In this document: in pieces, positions 34,755-43,552 of the stretch
Layout of the letters: each line of letters starts with the position of its first letter
Numbering within the stretch: the first letter of the stretch is position 1
The notes under the pieces: model-generated
What the model saw: only the letters and a program-made list of their open reading frames with translations
What the model was told of the DNA's origin: nothing
Databases searched by the model: none
Source of the DNA: Shewanella sp. MR-4
Lineage (GTDB): Bacteria > Pseudomonadota > Gammaproteobacteria > Enterobacterales > Shewanellaceae
Length of the DNA stretch: 64,000 nucleotides
Assembly (NCBI RefSeq): GCF_000014685.1
Contig: NC_008321.1
Coordinates: forward strand, 1,674,001 to 1,738,000
Direction of reading: 5' to 3'
Made by a program: the position numbers and the translations under genes

Positions 34755-35797
34755 TATTCCTGTGCCTCGCTGCTGACTTTAGCGAGTTGATTCAGTAATT
34801 CAAAGGCTTTGCCGCTTTTTATGGTGTTGAGCGCAAGGGCGGTGCCGGCTTTGACTGAGTCCGATAGGCCACACAGATATAAGGCACAACCGGCATTGAT
34901 GGCAACCGCATGGGTGTGGGCATCGCTGCCTTGTCCTTGCAAAATAGATTGCGTGATTTGGGCGTTTTGTGCAGGTTCGCCCCCTTCAAGCTCACTCATT
35001 TGGGCCTGCGGCACACCAAAATCCGCAGGCGTTAATTGATATTCAATAATCTCACCATCTTTGAGTTCGGCGACCTGTGTACTGCCATGGAGCGCCACTT
35101 CATCTAAACCACTGCCGTGCACCACCATGGCTCTTTGCGTGCCAAGGGCTTGCAGTACGCGGGCGATGGGCGTCACCAGCTCTGGGCTATAGACCCCAAG
35201 CAGCATAAATTCTGGGCGTGCAGGGTTAATCAATGGCCCTAACACATTGAATATGGTGCGAGTTTTCAGCGCTTGGCGCACGGGCACCGCATGTTTGACA
35301 CCGCCATGGTAGTGGGGCGCAAACAGGAAACACAGATTGAGTGATTCGAGGCAGCGGCTCGCCAGCTCGGGTGACATGGTTAAATCAATGCCAAATTGGG
35401 CGAGTAAATCCGAAGAGCCCGATTTGCTTGATACGGAGCGATTACCGTGTTTCGCCACTTTTGCACCAGCGGCTGCGGCGACAAAGGCAGCTGTGGTGGA
35501 GATATTAATGGTATTAAAACCATCGCCACCCGTGCCGACGATATCGATAATCCCTTCAGTCCGCATAGATGAGGGATAAGGGAAAGGCTTTGCCGCGGCG
35601 CGCATCGCATCGGCGGCGCCACTGATTTCGGCAATGGTTTCACCGCGAATTTTAAGGGCCATTAACATGCCTGCCATCACGGCTTCATTCATTTCACCTT
35701 GAATAAGGGTGCTAAAGAGACTGGCGGTTTGCTCGCGCGTTAATGCCTTACCCTGAAACAAGATATCGAGCAGGGGCTGAATCGATGTTGCGCTCAT
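34754..35797 (-). CDS. trpD: Anthranilate phosphoribosyltransferase
   Basis: Enzyme of 347 residues transferring phosphoribose from PRPP to anthranilate. GTGGDGFNTINISTTAAFVA is the PRPP-binding loop, followed by KHGNRSVSSKSGSSDLL. FLFAPHYHGGVKHAVPVRQ and TIFNVLGPLINPA lie in the anthranilate channel. It overlaps trpG upstream and trpCF downstream by one base each, so the three are coupled in translation. Here trpG and trpD are separate, unlike the E. coli fusion. Confidence 0.98.
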   Translation of the reverse strand: MSATSIQPLLDILFQGKALTREQTASLFSTLIQGEMNEAVMAGMLMALKIRGETIAEISGAADAMRAAAKPFPYPSSMRTEGIIDIVGTGGDGFNTINISTTAAFVAAAAGAKVAKHGNRSVSSKSGSSDLLAQFGIDLTMSPELASRCLESLNLCFLFAPHYHGGVKHAVPVRQALKTRTIFNVLGPLINPARPEFMLLGVYSPELVTPIARVLQALGTQRAMVVHGSGLDEVALHGSTQVAELKDGEIIEYQLTPADFGVPQAQMSELEGGEPAQNAQITQSILQGQGSDAHTHAVAINAGCALYLCGLSDSVKAGTALALNTIKSGKAFELLNQLAKVSSEAQE

Positions 35798-36405
35798 TAT
35801 TGTGCTCCTGCGGTATTGTGGGTGATGTCTTGAGTCAAAAAGCGTAGGGTTTGGGTTAACAAGGTGCTGCCCAAGGTGGTTAAGATGGATTCTGGATGAA
35901 ACTGAAAACCAACCGCCCTGTGCTCGGCGTGCAAAATCGCCATTGGCATCTCTTCTGTGGTGGCAATGACTTCAAGACAATCGGGGACTTTTGTCGCCAC
36001 TAAGCTGTGATAACGGGCGACAGGTAAGGGCGAAGACAAGTTAGCAAACACACCTGTACCATTATGGAAGGTGGGGCTGGCTTTACCGTGCACCACAAAA
36101 GGCGCGCGCTCCACTTTACCGCCGTAATATTCCACCATGGCTTGATGACCTAGACAGATCCCAAGCATAGGCACTTTGCCCGCGACTTTGTCAATGAGCG
36201 CCATCATGGAACCCGCTTCATGGGGCGCACCTGGGCCTGGCGATAAGACTAAGGCGCTAGGCTCGGTTTCCGCTAACAGCTTGTCGGCAATATAGTCGGC
36301 GGCAACATCATTACGGTAGATCACCACTTCACAGCCAAGGCTTCTAAATTGGTCGACTAAGTTGTAGGTAAAGGAGTCGAAGTTATCGAGTAAATAGAGT
36401 TTCAT
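35797..36405 (-). CDS. trpG: Anthranilate synthase glutamine amidotransferase subunit
   Basis: Class I glutaminase of 202 residues that supplies ammonia to TrpE. LLDNFDSFTYNLVDQF at the N-terminus, LVLSPGPGAPHEAG, the catalytic cysteine in MLGICLGHQAMVEYYGG near residue 84, and the His/Glu pair in VGFQFHPESILT. It starts ten bases after trpE. Confidence 0.97.
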   Translation of the reverse strand: MKLYLLDNFDSFTYNLVDQFRSLGCEVVIYRNDVAADYIADKLLAETEPSALVLSPGPGAPHEAGSMMALIDKVAGKVPMLGICLGHQAMVEYYGGKVERAPFVVHGKASPTFHNGTGVFANLSSPLPVARYHSLVATKVPDCLEVIATTEEMPMAILHAEHRAVGFQFHPESILTTLGSTLLTQTLRFLTQDITHNTAGAQ

Positions 36406-36415
36406 CTTAGGCTCC

Positions 36416-38125
36416 TTATCTTGGTTGTTCAGTCGTCGTAGTCGCAGTTGCTTGATGGCTTTTATCTAAGCCAGCGCCCATCTTGATGGCAGAAATCACC
36501 GCCTGCGCCTTTTGGCGCGTTTCATCGGCTTCACTCTGGGGATCGGAATCAAACACTACGCCAGCACCCGCTTGGATATGGGCCACGCCGTTTTTCACAA
36601 AGGCGGAGCGGATAACAATACAGGTGTCCATATCCCCAAGGGCGTTGAGGTAACCCACTGCGCCACCATAGCTGCCTCGGCGGGTCTTTTCTGCCTGACG
36701 TACGAGTTGCGAGGCGCGCACTTTCGGGGCGCCAACTAGCGTGCCCATATTCATGCAGGCTTGGTAGGCGTGGAGTGCATCTAAGTCTTGGCGTAGTTGA
36801 CCTGTGACGCGGCTGACTAAGTGCATCACGTGGGAATAACGGTCGACTTTAAGTAACTCGGCCACTTTGCGACTGCCGCTTTGGCTGATTCGGGCAATAT
36901 CGTTACGGGCTAAATCGACCAACATTAAGTGTTCGGAAAGCTCTTTTTTATCCAAACGCAATTCGAGTTCGATACGGCTATCGAGGTCGAAATCAATCTC
37001 GCCGCTGGCGGTTTTGCCGCGCTTACGGGTGCCTGCAATCGGGTAGACTTCGACTTGATTGTTGCTGGCTTCATATTTCAGCGCGCTCTCGGGCGAGGCG
37101 CCCAAAAGGGTGAAGTCATGGCCCCTGAAATAAAACATATAGGGGCTGGGGTTGGTTAATCGCAGCGCGCGGTAAGCGCCTAAGGTATTGGGGCAGGGCA
37201 GGCTAAAGCTGCGTGAAGGCACGACTTGGAAGATGTCGCCGGCAATAATGTGTTCTTTCAAATCGATAACAGTTTGCTTGAAGTCCTCATCACTGACATT
37301 CACTTGCTCTGTGGCCGTTATGCCAACGAGGGCGGGTGCAGGTGTTGCACTCTTGGCTAAGGCTTCACATTGGGCGCGGATATTCTCTGCTCGCTCGGCT
37401 AAGGCTTGGGTCACAACGGAATGCTTTTCTGTGCCTTCACTGAAGTGGTGGGTGATTAGCTCGGCGTGCTTTTGCTTGTGATCGATAAGAATTAAGGTTT
37501 CGGCGAGATAAAATAAATAATCAGGACAATCATTTGCACCATTTGGTGCTTCAGGCAGTGGCTCGACGGTATCAATCAAATCGTAGGCGAGCACGCCACC
37601 TAAAAATAAGTCTTCGAATGCTGGCTTGGATTGGCTGTCAGTATGAGCGCCGCAGTCGATATGCTTTACAAACAAGCGCAAACCATCGAGGGGTGAGGTG
37701 GATTTTAAGCGCGCATCTTCATCCTTAAGCTCGGTATCCTTTTGCAGCGTGACCACTAAGTTGTGGCCATCGCGTTGGCATAGAGTTTGGCTTGCGCGAG
37801 CAGTAAAAAATTGCTCGATGGGGGAGAGTAAACTGATGCCATTGTCACTCAGTGCGCTAAAGCGTAAACGATAACCGTCGCAGCGGATCATCAGCGCCGC
37901 ATGGGTCATCACCATGCTCTTAAGATTTTCCTTGCTGTCGATTTCCGCCGATTCTAACAACATGGTATGGGGCGCATCTTGAGTGATGTGCTGGTACAGA
38001 CGCAGTGGGTCGCTATGGTATGCCAGCGCAGCCTTGAGCGTATGTGAACGTGCGAATGTCTGTTGAGACGAGGCAACATTTTCGCCATCAACTTGGTTAA
38101 CCTGATTAAATGTCTTTAGGGTCAT
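36416..38125 (-). CDS. trpE: Anthranilate synthase component I
   Basis: Enzyme of 569 residues turning chorismate into anthranilate with TrpG. The N-terminal LLES motif (residues 56-59) is the tryptophan feedback site. The chorismate-binding domain has DIFQVVPSRSFSLPC, NPSPYMFYFRG, LGASPESALKY, PIAGTRKRGKT and LMVDLARNDIARIS, ending with GAGVVFDSDPQSEADETRQK. The C-terminal tail is Thr/Gln-rich. First structural gene of the operon, 129 bases after the leader peptide stop. Confidence 0.97.
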   Translation of the reverse strand: MTLKTFNQVNQVDGENVASSQQTFARSHTLKAALAYHSDPLRLYQHITQDAPHTMLLESAEIDSKENLKSMVMTHAALMIRCDGYRLRFSALSDNGISLLSPIEQFFTARASQTLCQRDGHNLVVTLQKDTELKDEDARLKSTSPLDGLRLFVKHIDCGAHTDSQSKPAFEDLFLGGVLAYDLIDTVEPLPEAPNGANDCPDYLFYLAETLILIDHKQKHAELITHHFSEGTEKHSVVTQALAERAENIRAQCEALAKSATPAPALVGITATEQVNVSDEDFKQTVIDLKEHIIAGDIFQVVPSRSFSLPCPNTLGAYRALRLTNPSPYMFYFRGHDFTLLGASPESALKYEASNNQVEVYPIAGTRKRGKTASGEIDFDLDSRIELELRLDKKELSEHLMLVDLARNDIARISQSGSRKVAELLKVDRYSHVMHLVSRVTGQLRQDLDALHAYQACMNMGTLVGAPKVRASQLVRQAEKTRRGSYGGAVGYLNALGDMDTCIVIRSAFVKNGVAHIQAGAGVVFDSDPQSEADETRQKAQAVISAIKMGAGLDKSHQATATTTTEQPR

Positions 38126-38178
38126 GCTTATCTCGCTTTTTATCCGTTTACCGCGTTGCAGACATTTTTCGCACCAAC

Positions 38179-38208
38179 AAAAAAGCCCGCATTTCTGCGG
38201 GCTTTTTT
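38179..38208 (-). terminator. trp attenuator terminator
   Basis: AAAAAAGCCCGC / GCGGGCTTTTTT with a 6-base loop. On the minus strand it lies between the leader peptide and trpE. The 3' half of the leader contains AGCGGGTGG, whose GCGGG can pair with the CCCGC of the terminator stem to give an antiterminator. Confidence 0.9.
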
Positions 38209-38254
38209 GTTGATTCTGTTACTTTCAAATGAGCACAGAGCTTCACACCACCCG

Positions 38255-38311
38255 CTAAGTTGGGAAGTGCCACCACCAAATGATGTTGAAAGAAGCGTTA
38301 ATCTGAGTCAT
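38255..38311 (-). CDS. trpL: trp operon leader peptide
   Basis: An 18-residue ORF, MTQINASFNIIWWWHFPT, starting at ATG 38311 and ending in TAG. Three consecutive TGG codons near its end allow a ribosome short of charged tRNA-Trp to stall over the region that would otherwise fold with the antiterminator segment. The terminator at 38179-38208 follows 46 bases later. The arrangement is the classical attenuation control of trp operons. Confidence 0.92.
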   Translation of the reverse strand: MTQINASFNIIWWWHFPT

Positions 38312-38339
38312 TCAAAAGGGTCTCAATAATTCGTTAGTT

Positions 38340-38375
38340 GAGCTATAGAAAACATGAGCCTGAGGCGAAAGTCAA
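38340..38375 (-). promoter_or_regulatory. Probable trp promoter
   Basis: On the minus strand TTGACT (38375-38370) is followed after about 18 bases by TTTCTA as a possible -10. It lies about 30 bases before the leader peptide ATG. CAACTAACGAATT just downstream resembles half of a TrpR operator but not convincingly. Confidence 0.5.
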
Positions 38376-38494
38376 TTGAATATTTTTCAAAATGATGGAT
38401 TAACGCCGCTAAATCACTGTACCGAATGCCATTCCTGCTCGATAAAGTGTGAGATAAATGCACATTTCATCTTAAATTCACGTACAATAACGGC

Positions 38495-39355
38495 ATGAAT
38501 ACTCAAAGCATATTGGCTGACTTGCACAGCCACACGACCGCATCCGACGGTCATCTCTCGCCGTCCGAGCTGGTCGCCAGAGCCCTTGAAAAGGGCGTGC
38601 AGTTATTTGCAATTACCGATCACGATACGGTTGCAGGCTTAAGTGAAGCCCGCGCCTTTAATCAAGCGCAGGCCGAACCGTTAAAACTGATTTCTGGAGT
38701 TGAGATTTCAACCCGCTGGAATAGTTACGATATTCACATAGTGGCGCTCAACTTTGATGAGACCCATGCCGAGTTATTACGCTTTTTAGCACATCAGCGT
38801 GAGTTGCGTGAGCAGCGCGCCGAAGAAATCGGCCATCGCTTAGCTAAAGCGGGAATTGAAGGCGCCTATGAGGGCGCTAAAAAACTCGCCGCAGGCGCCG
38901 CCTTAAGCCGTGGTCACTATGCACGCTGGCTTGCCGATAATGGCCATGCGGTGGATATGCCAAGTGTGTTCAAACGCTATTTAGCTCGCGGTAAAACTGG
39001 CTATGTACCCAACAATTGGGGCGATATGGCCAGCGCGATTGAGGTGATCCACAACGCGGGCGGCCTCGCGGTATTGGCCCATCCGAGCGGTTATAAGCTG
39101 TCGGCCAAATGGTTAAAGCGTTTAGTGCGAGAATTTAAAGAAGCCGGCGGGGATGCCATGGAAGTGGTGCTCGGCCAACAAACGGTGGACGATAGGGCCA
39201 ATTTAGTGGCGCTGAGTGTCCAAAATCAGTTGCTTGCATCGATAGGGAGTGATTTTCACTTTCCAAGCAATTGGATTGAACTAGGTAAAAATCTCTACCA
39301 GCCCCAAGGAATTGATTGGGTCTGGCAGTCGGGATCTTGGGTGGAACGACCATGA
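38495..39355 (+). CDS. rnm: PHP-domain 5'-3' exoribonuclease (RNase AM)
   Basis: Protein of 286 residues of the YciV/TrpH/RNase AM family; the E. coli enzyme matures 5' ends of rRNAs and digests short oligonucleotides. PHP metal motifs are ADLHSHTTASDGHLSP, FAITDHDTVAGL, SGVEISTRW, IHIVALNF, VLAHPSGYKLS and IGSDFHFP. It is divergent from trp, as in E. coli, and overlaps yciO by four bases (ATGA), so the two are coupled. Confidence 0.94.
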   Translation: MNTQSILADLHSHTTASDGHLSPSELVARALEKGVQLFAITDHDTVAGLSEARAFNQAQAEPLKLISGVEISTRWNSYDIHIVALNFDETHAELLRFLAHQRELREQRAEEIGHRLAKAGIEGAYEGAKKLAAGAALSRGHYARWLADNGHAVDMPSVFKRYLARGKTGYVPNNWGDMASAIEVIHNAGGLAVLAHPSGYKLSAKWLKRLVREFKEAGGDAMEVVLGQQTVDDRANLVALSVQNQLLASIGSDFHFPSNWIELGKNLYQPQGIDWVWQSGSWVERP

Positions 39356-39972
39356 GTCAGTTTTTTTATGTACACGAAGTAAATCCACAGGTACGCCTGA
39401 TCAGTCAAGCCGTGGCTGTGCTTAAGTCCGGCGGTGTGATTGTATATCCAACCGATTCGGGCTATGCCCTCGGTTGTATGATTGGCGAGAAAGACGCGAT
39501 GACGCGCATTACCCGCATTCGTCAAATCGAACACGATCATAATTTCTCCTTGATGTGCCGTGACTTATCTGAGCTTTCGACCTACGCCAAGGTAGATAAT
39601 CAGGCCTACCGCATCTTAAAAAGCTGCACGCCTGGACCTTACACTTTCATCTTTAAGGCGAGCAAGGAAGTACCCCGTCGTCTGCAAAACGACAAAAAGA
39701 AAACCATTGGTATCCGCGTGCCAGACAATGTGATTGCCTTGGCGCTACTCGAGGCGTTAGATGCGCCGCTGATGTCCACCAGTTTGGTGATGCCCAATAG
39801 TGATTTTGCAGAGTCAGATCCCGAGCACATTCGTGATCTGCTAGAGCATCAAGTGGATGTGATCCTGCACGGTGGCTACTTAGGTGAAAAACCGACCACA
39901 GTCATCGATATGTCGGAAGATGGTTTCGAAGTGCTGCGTGAAGGCGCGGGTGATGTTACCCCATTTCTCTAA
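39352..39972 (+). CDS. yciO: YciO, Sua5/YrdC family protein
   Basis: Protein of 206 residues related to threonylcarbamoyl-AMP synthases. GGVIVYPTDSGYALGCMIG, RIRQIEHDHNFSLMC (a K-R-x-x-x-K-like nucleotide site), PGPYTFIFKA, KTIGIRVPDNVIALALLEAL and ILHGGYLGEKPTTVIDMSED are the family blocks. It lacks the C-terminal Sua5 domain. YciO is distinct from YrdC/TsaC, and its exact role is less certain. The ATG at 39352 overlaps the rnm stop. Confidence 0.93.
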   Translation: MSQFFYVHEVNPQVRLISQAVAVLKSGGVIVYPTDSGYALGCMIGEKDAMTRITRIRQIEHDHNFSLMCRDLSELSTYAKVDNQAYRILKSCTPGPYTFIFKASKEVPRRLQNDKKKTIGIRVPDNVIALALLEALDAPLMSTSLVMPNSDFAESDPEHIRDLLEHQVDVILHGGYLGEKPTTVIDMSEDGFEVLREGAGDVTPFL

Positions 39973-40162
39973 CACGCGATTTACTGTAAGAGATTGAGGC
40001 GATAAAACCATCATTTGACAGTGTTATCGCCGCTCAATTGCGGGTATAATCGCGCGTTTGGCGTAGGGGGGCTTGATTAGCGAGCTTAAGCCTAGCTCAG
40101 TACGGGTTCGAGTCAGTCATCTACAGCCGTTTAAAAACGATTGTTTTACATGGGGATAGCGG

Positions 40163-40951
40163 ATGCAGGGCACGCAACAAAGTTTACCCTTAGCCGTTGT
40201 TCGCGGTCAGGCGATGACCGAAATGCCACAGGATTTGTTTATTCCACCTGAGGCGTTAGAAGTGTTTTTAGAGTCCTTCGAAGGGCCGCTCGACTTACTT
40301 TTGTATCTGATCCGTAAGCAAAAATTAGATGTTGTCGATTTACCCATTTCGCAGATCACCGCGCAATATTTAGAATATATCGCGATGCTCACTCAGGCGC
40401 GTATCGAACTGGCCTCGGATTATCTGGTCATGGCGGCAACACTGGCTGAGATTAAATCCCGTCTGCTGCTGCCGCGTATGGTGGCGGAAGATGAAGTGGA
40501 GGAAGATCCACGGGCCCAGTTGATCCGTCAATTGAAGGCCTATGAGGTAATCAAAGAAGCCTCGCAAAAAATTGATGATTTACCTCGGCTTGAACGCGAT
40601 GTGTTCCAAGCAACCGCGGCACCTTCACCGAATATTAAACCTTTGGTGATCCCGCCTGATGTATCGTTATTTGAAATCGCCCGCGCCTTTGGCGAAGTGC
40701 TCAAACGTATCGATGCCAACGAAGATCATCATGTTAAGCGTGAACAGTTATCGACCCGCGAGCGCATGAGCCAAATTTTAGCCATGCTTAATAGCGAGAC
40801 GTTTACGCCCTTTGAGCGTTTATTCAGTGTCGAAGAAGGCCGCGCCGGTGTGGTGGTGACCTTTTTAGCGCTGATGGAATTGGTCAAAGAATTATTAGTG
40901 GAATTGTACCAAACAGAGCCGTTTTCAACTATTTACGTAAAGGCCTATTAA
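40163..40951 (+). CDS. scpA: Segregation and condensation protein A
   Basis: Kleisin subunit of 262 residues that bridges SMC heads in chromosome condensation. The N-terminal FEGPLDLLLYLIRKQKLDV is the family hallmark, followed by MAATLAEIKSRLLLP. The C-terminal winged-helix region includes FTPFERLFSVEEGRAGVVVT. GGGGA lies six bases before the ATG at 40163. It is directly followed by scpB. No smc gene is in this window. Confidence 0.95.
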   Translation: MQGTQQSLPLAVVRGQAMTEMPQDLFIPPEALEVFLESFEGPLDLLLYLIRKQKLDVVDLPISQITAQYLEYIAMLTQARIELASDYLVMAATLAEIKSRLLLPRMVAEDEVEEDPRAQLIRQLKAYEVIKEASQKIDDLPRLERDVFQATAAPSPNIKPLVIPPDVSLFEIARAFGEVLKRIDANEDHHVKREQLSTRERMSQILAMLNSETFTPFERLFSVEEGRAGVVVTFLALMELVKELLVELYQTEPFSTIYVKAY

Positions 40952-40954
40952 TTG

Positions 40955-41551
40955 ATGCAGATAAATCCAATTCAATTAAAACAGCTTATTGAAGCGAGTC
41001 TGTTTGTATTGGGGAAACCCTTGTCGGTGAAAATGTTGAAAGAAACCGTGTTGGCGGATTTCAGCGTTTCCAGAGACAAAATCAAAGCCGCATTGGAAGA
41101 GTTGCAGCAGGATTATCAGGAACGGGGTGTTCAACTTGTGAAAGTGGCTGGGGGTTATCGCTTCCAGACCTTGGAAGTCCTGAGTCCTTTTTTGCAGCCC
41201 CTGTGGCAGGAAAAAGCACCTAAGTATTCGCGGGCAACATTAGAGACCTTGGCGGTGATCGCCTATCGTCAACCCGTGACCCGTGGCGATATTGAGCAGG
41301 TGCGTGGTGTGGCCATTAGTAGCCATATCATTAAAAGTTTGTCAGATAGACATTGGATTAAAGTCGTTGGCCACAAAGAAGTCCCGGGGAGACCCGCACT
41401 CTACGCCACGACCTTAGAATTTTTAGCCTATTTTGGCTTAGATACCCTAGCGGATTTACCTGCGCTTACGGATACTGAGTCATTGCAGGCGGTATTTTCA
41501 GGTTTGAAAGTAACGCCTGAACAGTCAGAAGAGCAAGATACTAATGAGTGA
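40955..41551 (+). CDS. scpB: Segregation and condensation protein B
   Basis: Protein of 198 residues with two winged-helix domains that dimerises and binds ScpA. IEASLFVLGKPLSVKML at the start, GVQLVKVAGGYRFQT, YSRATLETLAVIAYRQPVTR and HKEVPGRPALYATT match the family. The start is ATG 40955; the TTG directly before it overlaps nothing useful. Its end overlaps rluB by eight bases, so scpA-scpB-rluB form one operon. Confidence 0.95.
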   Translation: MQINPIQLKQLIEASLFVLGKPLSVKMLKETVLADFSVSRDKIKAALEELQQDYQERGVQLVKVAGGYRFQTLEVLSPFLQPLWQEKAPKYSRATLETLAVIAYRQPVTRGDIEQVRGVAISSHIIKSLSDRHWIKVVGHKEVPGRPALYATTLEFLAYFGLDTLADLPALTDTESLQAVFSGLKVTPEQSEEQDTNE

Positions 41552-42419
41552 AAAATTGCAGAAAGTCTTGGCCCGTGCAGGCCATGGCTCCCGTCGTGAG
41601 ATGGAGGCATGGATTGCTGCAGGTCGAGTTAGTATTGATGGCGTAATTGCCAATCTTGGCGACCGTATCGAAGCCGATGCCAAAGTACGTATCGACGGTC
41701 GAGCCATATCGCTTAAGTCCGCCGATGATGTGATTTGCCGCGTGCTCGCCTATCACAAACCCGAAGGTGAGATTTGTAGCCGTAAAGACCCTGAAGGTCG
41801 TCCAACCGTGTTTGACCGTTTGCCGAAGGTGCGTGATTCGCGCTGGGTTGCGGTAGGGCGTCTGGATATTAACACTTCAGGCTTATTGCTGTTTACCTCA
41901 GACGGTGAACTCGCTAACCGCTTGATGCACCCTTCTAACGAAGTTGAACGTGAATACGCGGTACGTACCTTTGGTGAAGTACCAGAGGCTGCGGTACAAC
42001 GTCTGCGTACCGGCGTAATGTTAGAAGACGGTATGGCACAGTTCGATGCCATTAAAGCCGCAGGCGGCGAGGGTATGAACCAATGGTGGCACGTATGTCT
42101 ACGTGAAGGCCGTAACCGCGAAGTGCGTCGTTTATGGGAATCCCAAGAGGTGCAAGTAAGCCGTCTTATCCGTGTGCGTTACGGTATGGTGGAATTGCCT
42201 AAATCGCTGCCTCGTGGTGGCTGGGTTGAATTGCCTATTGAGCAAGTTAACTACCTGCGCCAATTAGCGGGTCTTGAACCTGAAACTCGTACTATGCTGG
42301 CCGCCGATAAACACAGCGTGGCCCGTGCTCAGGTGAAGAGTGCAAAAATTCGCCGCGCCGTACGCAAGCATAAAGTGACAGCGACGCCTAAGGCTAAGCC
42401 AACACGTCAGCGTAGTTAA
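41544..42419 (+). CDS. rluB: 23S rRNA pseudouridine(2605) synthase
   Basis: Pseudouridine synthase of 291 residues of the RsuA/RluB type, modifying 23S rRNA. An N-terminal S4 RNA-binding domain (EKLQKVLARAGHGSRREME) is followed by the catalytic domain with VGRLDINTSGLLLFTSDGEL (catalytic Asp) and CLREGRNREVRRLWES. A basic C-terminal tail ends in KAKPTRQRS. As in E. coli it lies between yciO and yciK genes. A terminator follows at once. Confidence 0.94.
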   Translation: MSEKLQKVLARAGHGSRREMEAWIAAGRVSIDGVIANLGDRIEADAKVRIDGRAISLKSADDVICRVLAYHKPEGEICSRKDPEGRPTVFDRLPKVRDSRWVAVGRLDINTSGLLLFTSDGELANRLMHPSNEVEREYAVRTFGEVPEAAVQRLRTGVMLEDGMAQFDAIKAAGGEGMNQWWHVCLREGRNREVRRLWESQEVQVSRLIRVRYGMVELPKSLPRGGWVELPIEQVNYLRQLAGLEPETRTMLAADKHSVARAQVKSAKIRRAVRKHKVTATPKAKPTRQRS

Positions 42420-42449
42420 TACCATTCGAGTGATGTTAAGTCTCTCAGT

Positions 42450-42474
42450 AAAAAGGCCGCTTGCGGCCTTTTTT
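42450..42474 (+). terminator. Terminator of the scpA-scpB-rluB operon
   Basis: AAAAAGGCCGC, TT, GCGGCCTTTTTT, 30 bases after the rluB stop. Confidence 0.9.
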
Positions 42475-42490
42475 GCTTTCTGCGACTGAT

Positions 42491-42525
42491 AAAAATAAAG
42501 GGAGCGTAGGGCTCCCTTTATTTTT
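42491..42525 (-). terminator. Terminator of yciK, bidirectional
   Basis: AAAAATAAAGGGAGC / GCTCCCTTTATTTTT, 15-bp stem with GTAGG loop, 29 bases after the yciK stop. Confidence 0.88.
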
Positions 42526-42553
42526 ATCTATTAGTACATTAGAGCAGCATTGC

Positions 42554-43291
42554 TTATTGAGCGTTAAATTGCTGACCGTTAATTTCGCTAGAATCTTGCC
42601 CCATTAAATAGAGGTATGTTGGCATGATTTCTTCGGCCGTTTTTAAAGCTAATGGATTTTCGGCAGGGTATGCTTTAGCACGCATTTCGGTGCGAGTCGC
42701 GCCTGGGTTAATGCTATTAACGCGTACAGACGTGCCATCACATTCGTGGGCGAGCACTTGCATCATGCCTTCGGTGGCAAATTTAGAGAAGGCATAGGGC
42801 CCCCAGTAGGCGCGGCCCTGACGGCCAACACTGCTTGAGGTAAAGATAATCGAGGCGCTGGGTGCTTGGCGCATAATCGGCAACAGGGCCTTAGTCAGCA
42901 TGACCTGTGAAGTGACGTTGACTTTAAGTACATCTTCGAGTGATGGAATATCGATGTGTTCAAACGGGCCTAAAGCGCCGAGTAAACTGGCGTTGTGCAG
43001 CAAACCATCTAAGTGACCAAACTGCTCGCCAATGGTTTCGGCCATATCGCGGTAGTTTTGCTCGGTCGCACCTTTTAAATCTAACGGCACGATCGCAGGA
43101 GTTGGGTAACCCGCCTGTTCGATAACGTCGTATACGGCTTCGAGTTTTTTGACGGTTTTACCGAGTAAAATCACGGTGGCACCGTGTTTGGCAAATTCAA
43201 TGGCCGCCGCGCGACCGATACCTGCGCCAGCGCCTGTCACCAGTATGGTTTTACCTTTGAGTAAATCTTTTGCTGCTTGATATTCCAACAT
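42554..43291 (-). CDS. yciK: Short-chain dehydrogenase YciK
   Basis: SDR oxidoreductase of 245 residues. The cofactor motif ILVTGAGAGIGRAAA is near residue 15, NASLLG near 90, and the catalytic Ser and YxxxK lie in FTSSSVGRQGRAYWGPYAFS followed by KFATEG. VRVNSINPGATRTEM follows. The ATG at 43291 gives the usual family length; the longer upstream frame is not conserved-looking. It keeps its E. coli position between rluB and sohB but is on the opposite strand to both here. Substrate unknown. Confidence 0.92.
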   Translation of the reverse strand: MLEYQAAKDLLKGKTILVTGAGAGIGRAAAIEFAKHGATVILLGKTVKKLEAVYDVIEQAGYPTPAIVPLDLKGATEQNYRDMAETIGEQFGHLDGLLHNASLLGALGPFEHIDIPSLEDVLKVNVTSQVMLTKALLPIMRQAPSASIIFTSSSVGRQGRAYWGPYAFSKFATEGMMQVLAHECDGTSVRVNSINPGATRTEMRAKAYPAENPLALKTAEEIMPTYLYLMGQDSSEINGQQFNAQ

Positions 43292-43552
43292 GAGCCTTTT
43301 ATTCCTCTTGGCGAAAATGCCCGCCACTTCTAGAGTCGCCGAATTGCTAAACGCATGTTTCAAACAAATGAATGAAACTTTGTTGCAAATAGCTAAAATG
43401 TTTGTGACAAACTTGTGGCTAACTCAATATTTTTACGTTAACTTGAAATGAGTTAGGGGCTAACATAAGCCCTATTAGTCATAGCTTTTGCGCTATTGTG
43501 ACTAATTTCTTGGGGAAAACAAAACTATTACAACAAGATTTGGGGAAAAAAA

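Noticed and set aside
39998..40031. Hairpin GGCGATAA / TTATCGCC after yciO as a terminator
   Set aside because: Loop of 18 bases and no T-run; weak as a terminator.
40015..40050. TTGACA and TATAAT before scpA as a promoter pair
   Set aside because: The hexamers are 24 bases apart, too far for a normal sigma-70 promoter; the TATAAT alone may still be used.
43292..43363. Upstream extension of yciK to an ATG at 43363
   Set aside because: The added 24 residues are absent from the family pattern; the ATG at 43291 gives the normal N-terminus before the cofactor motif.
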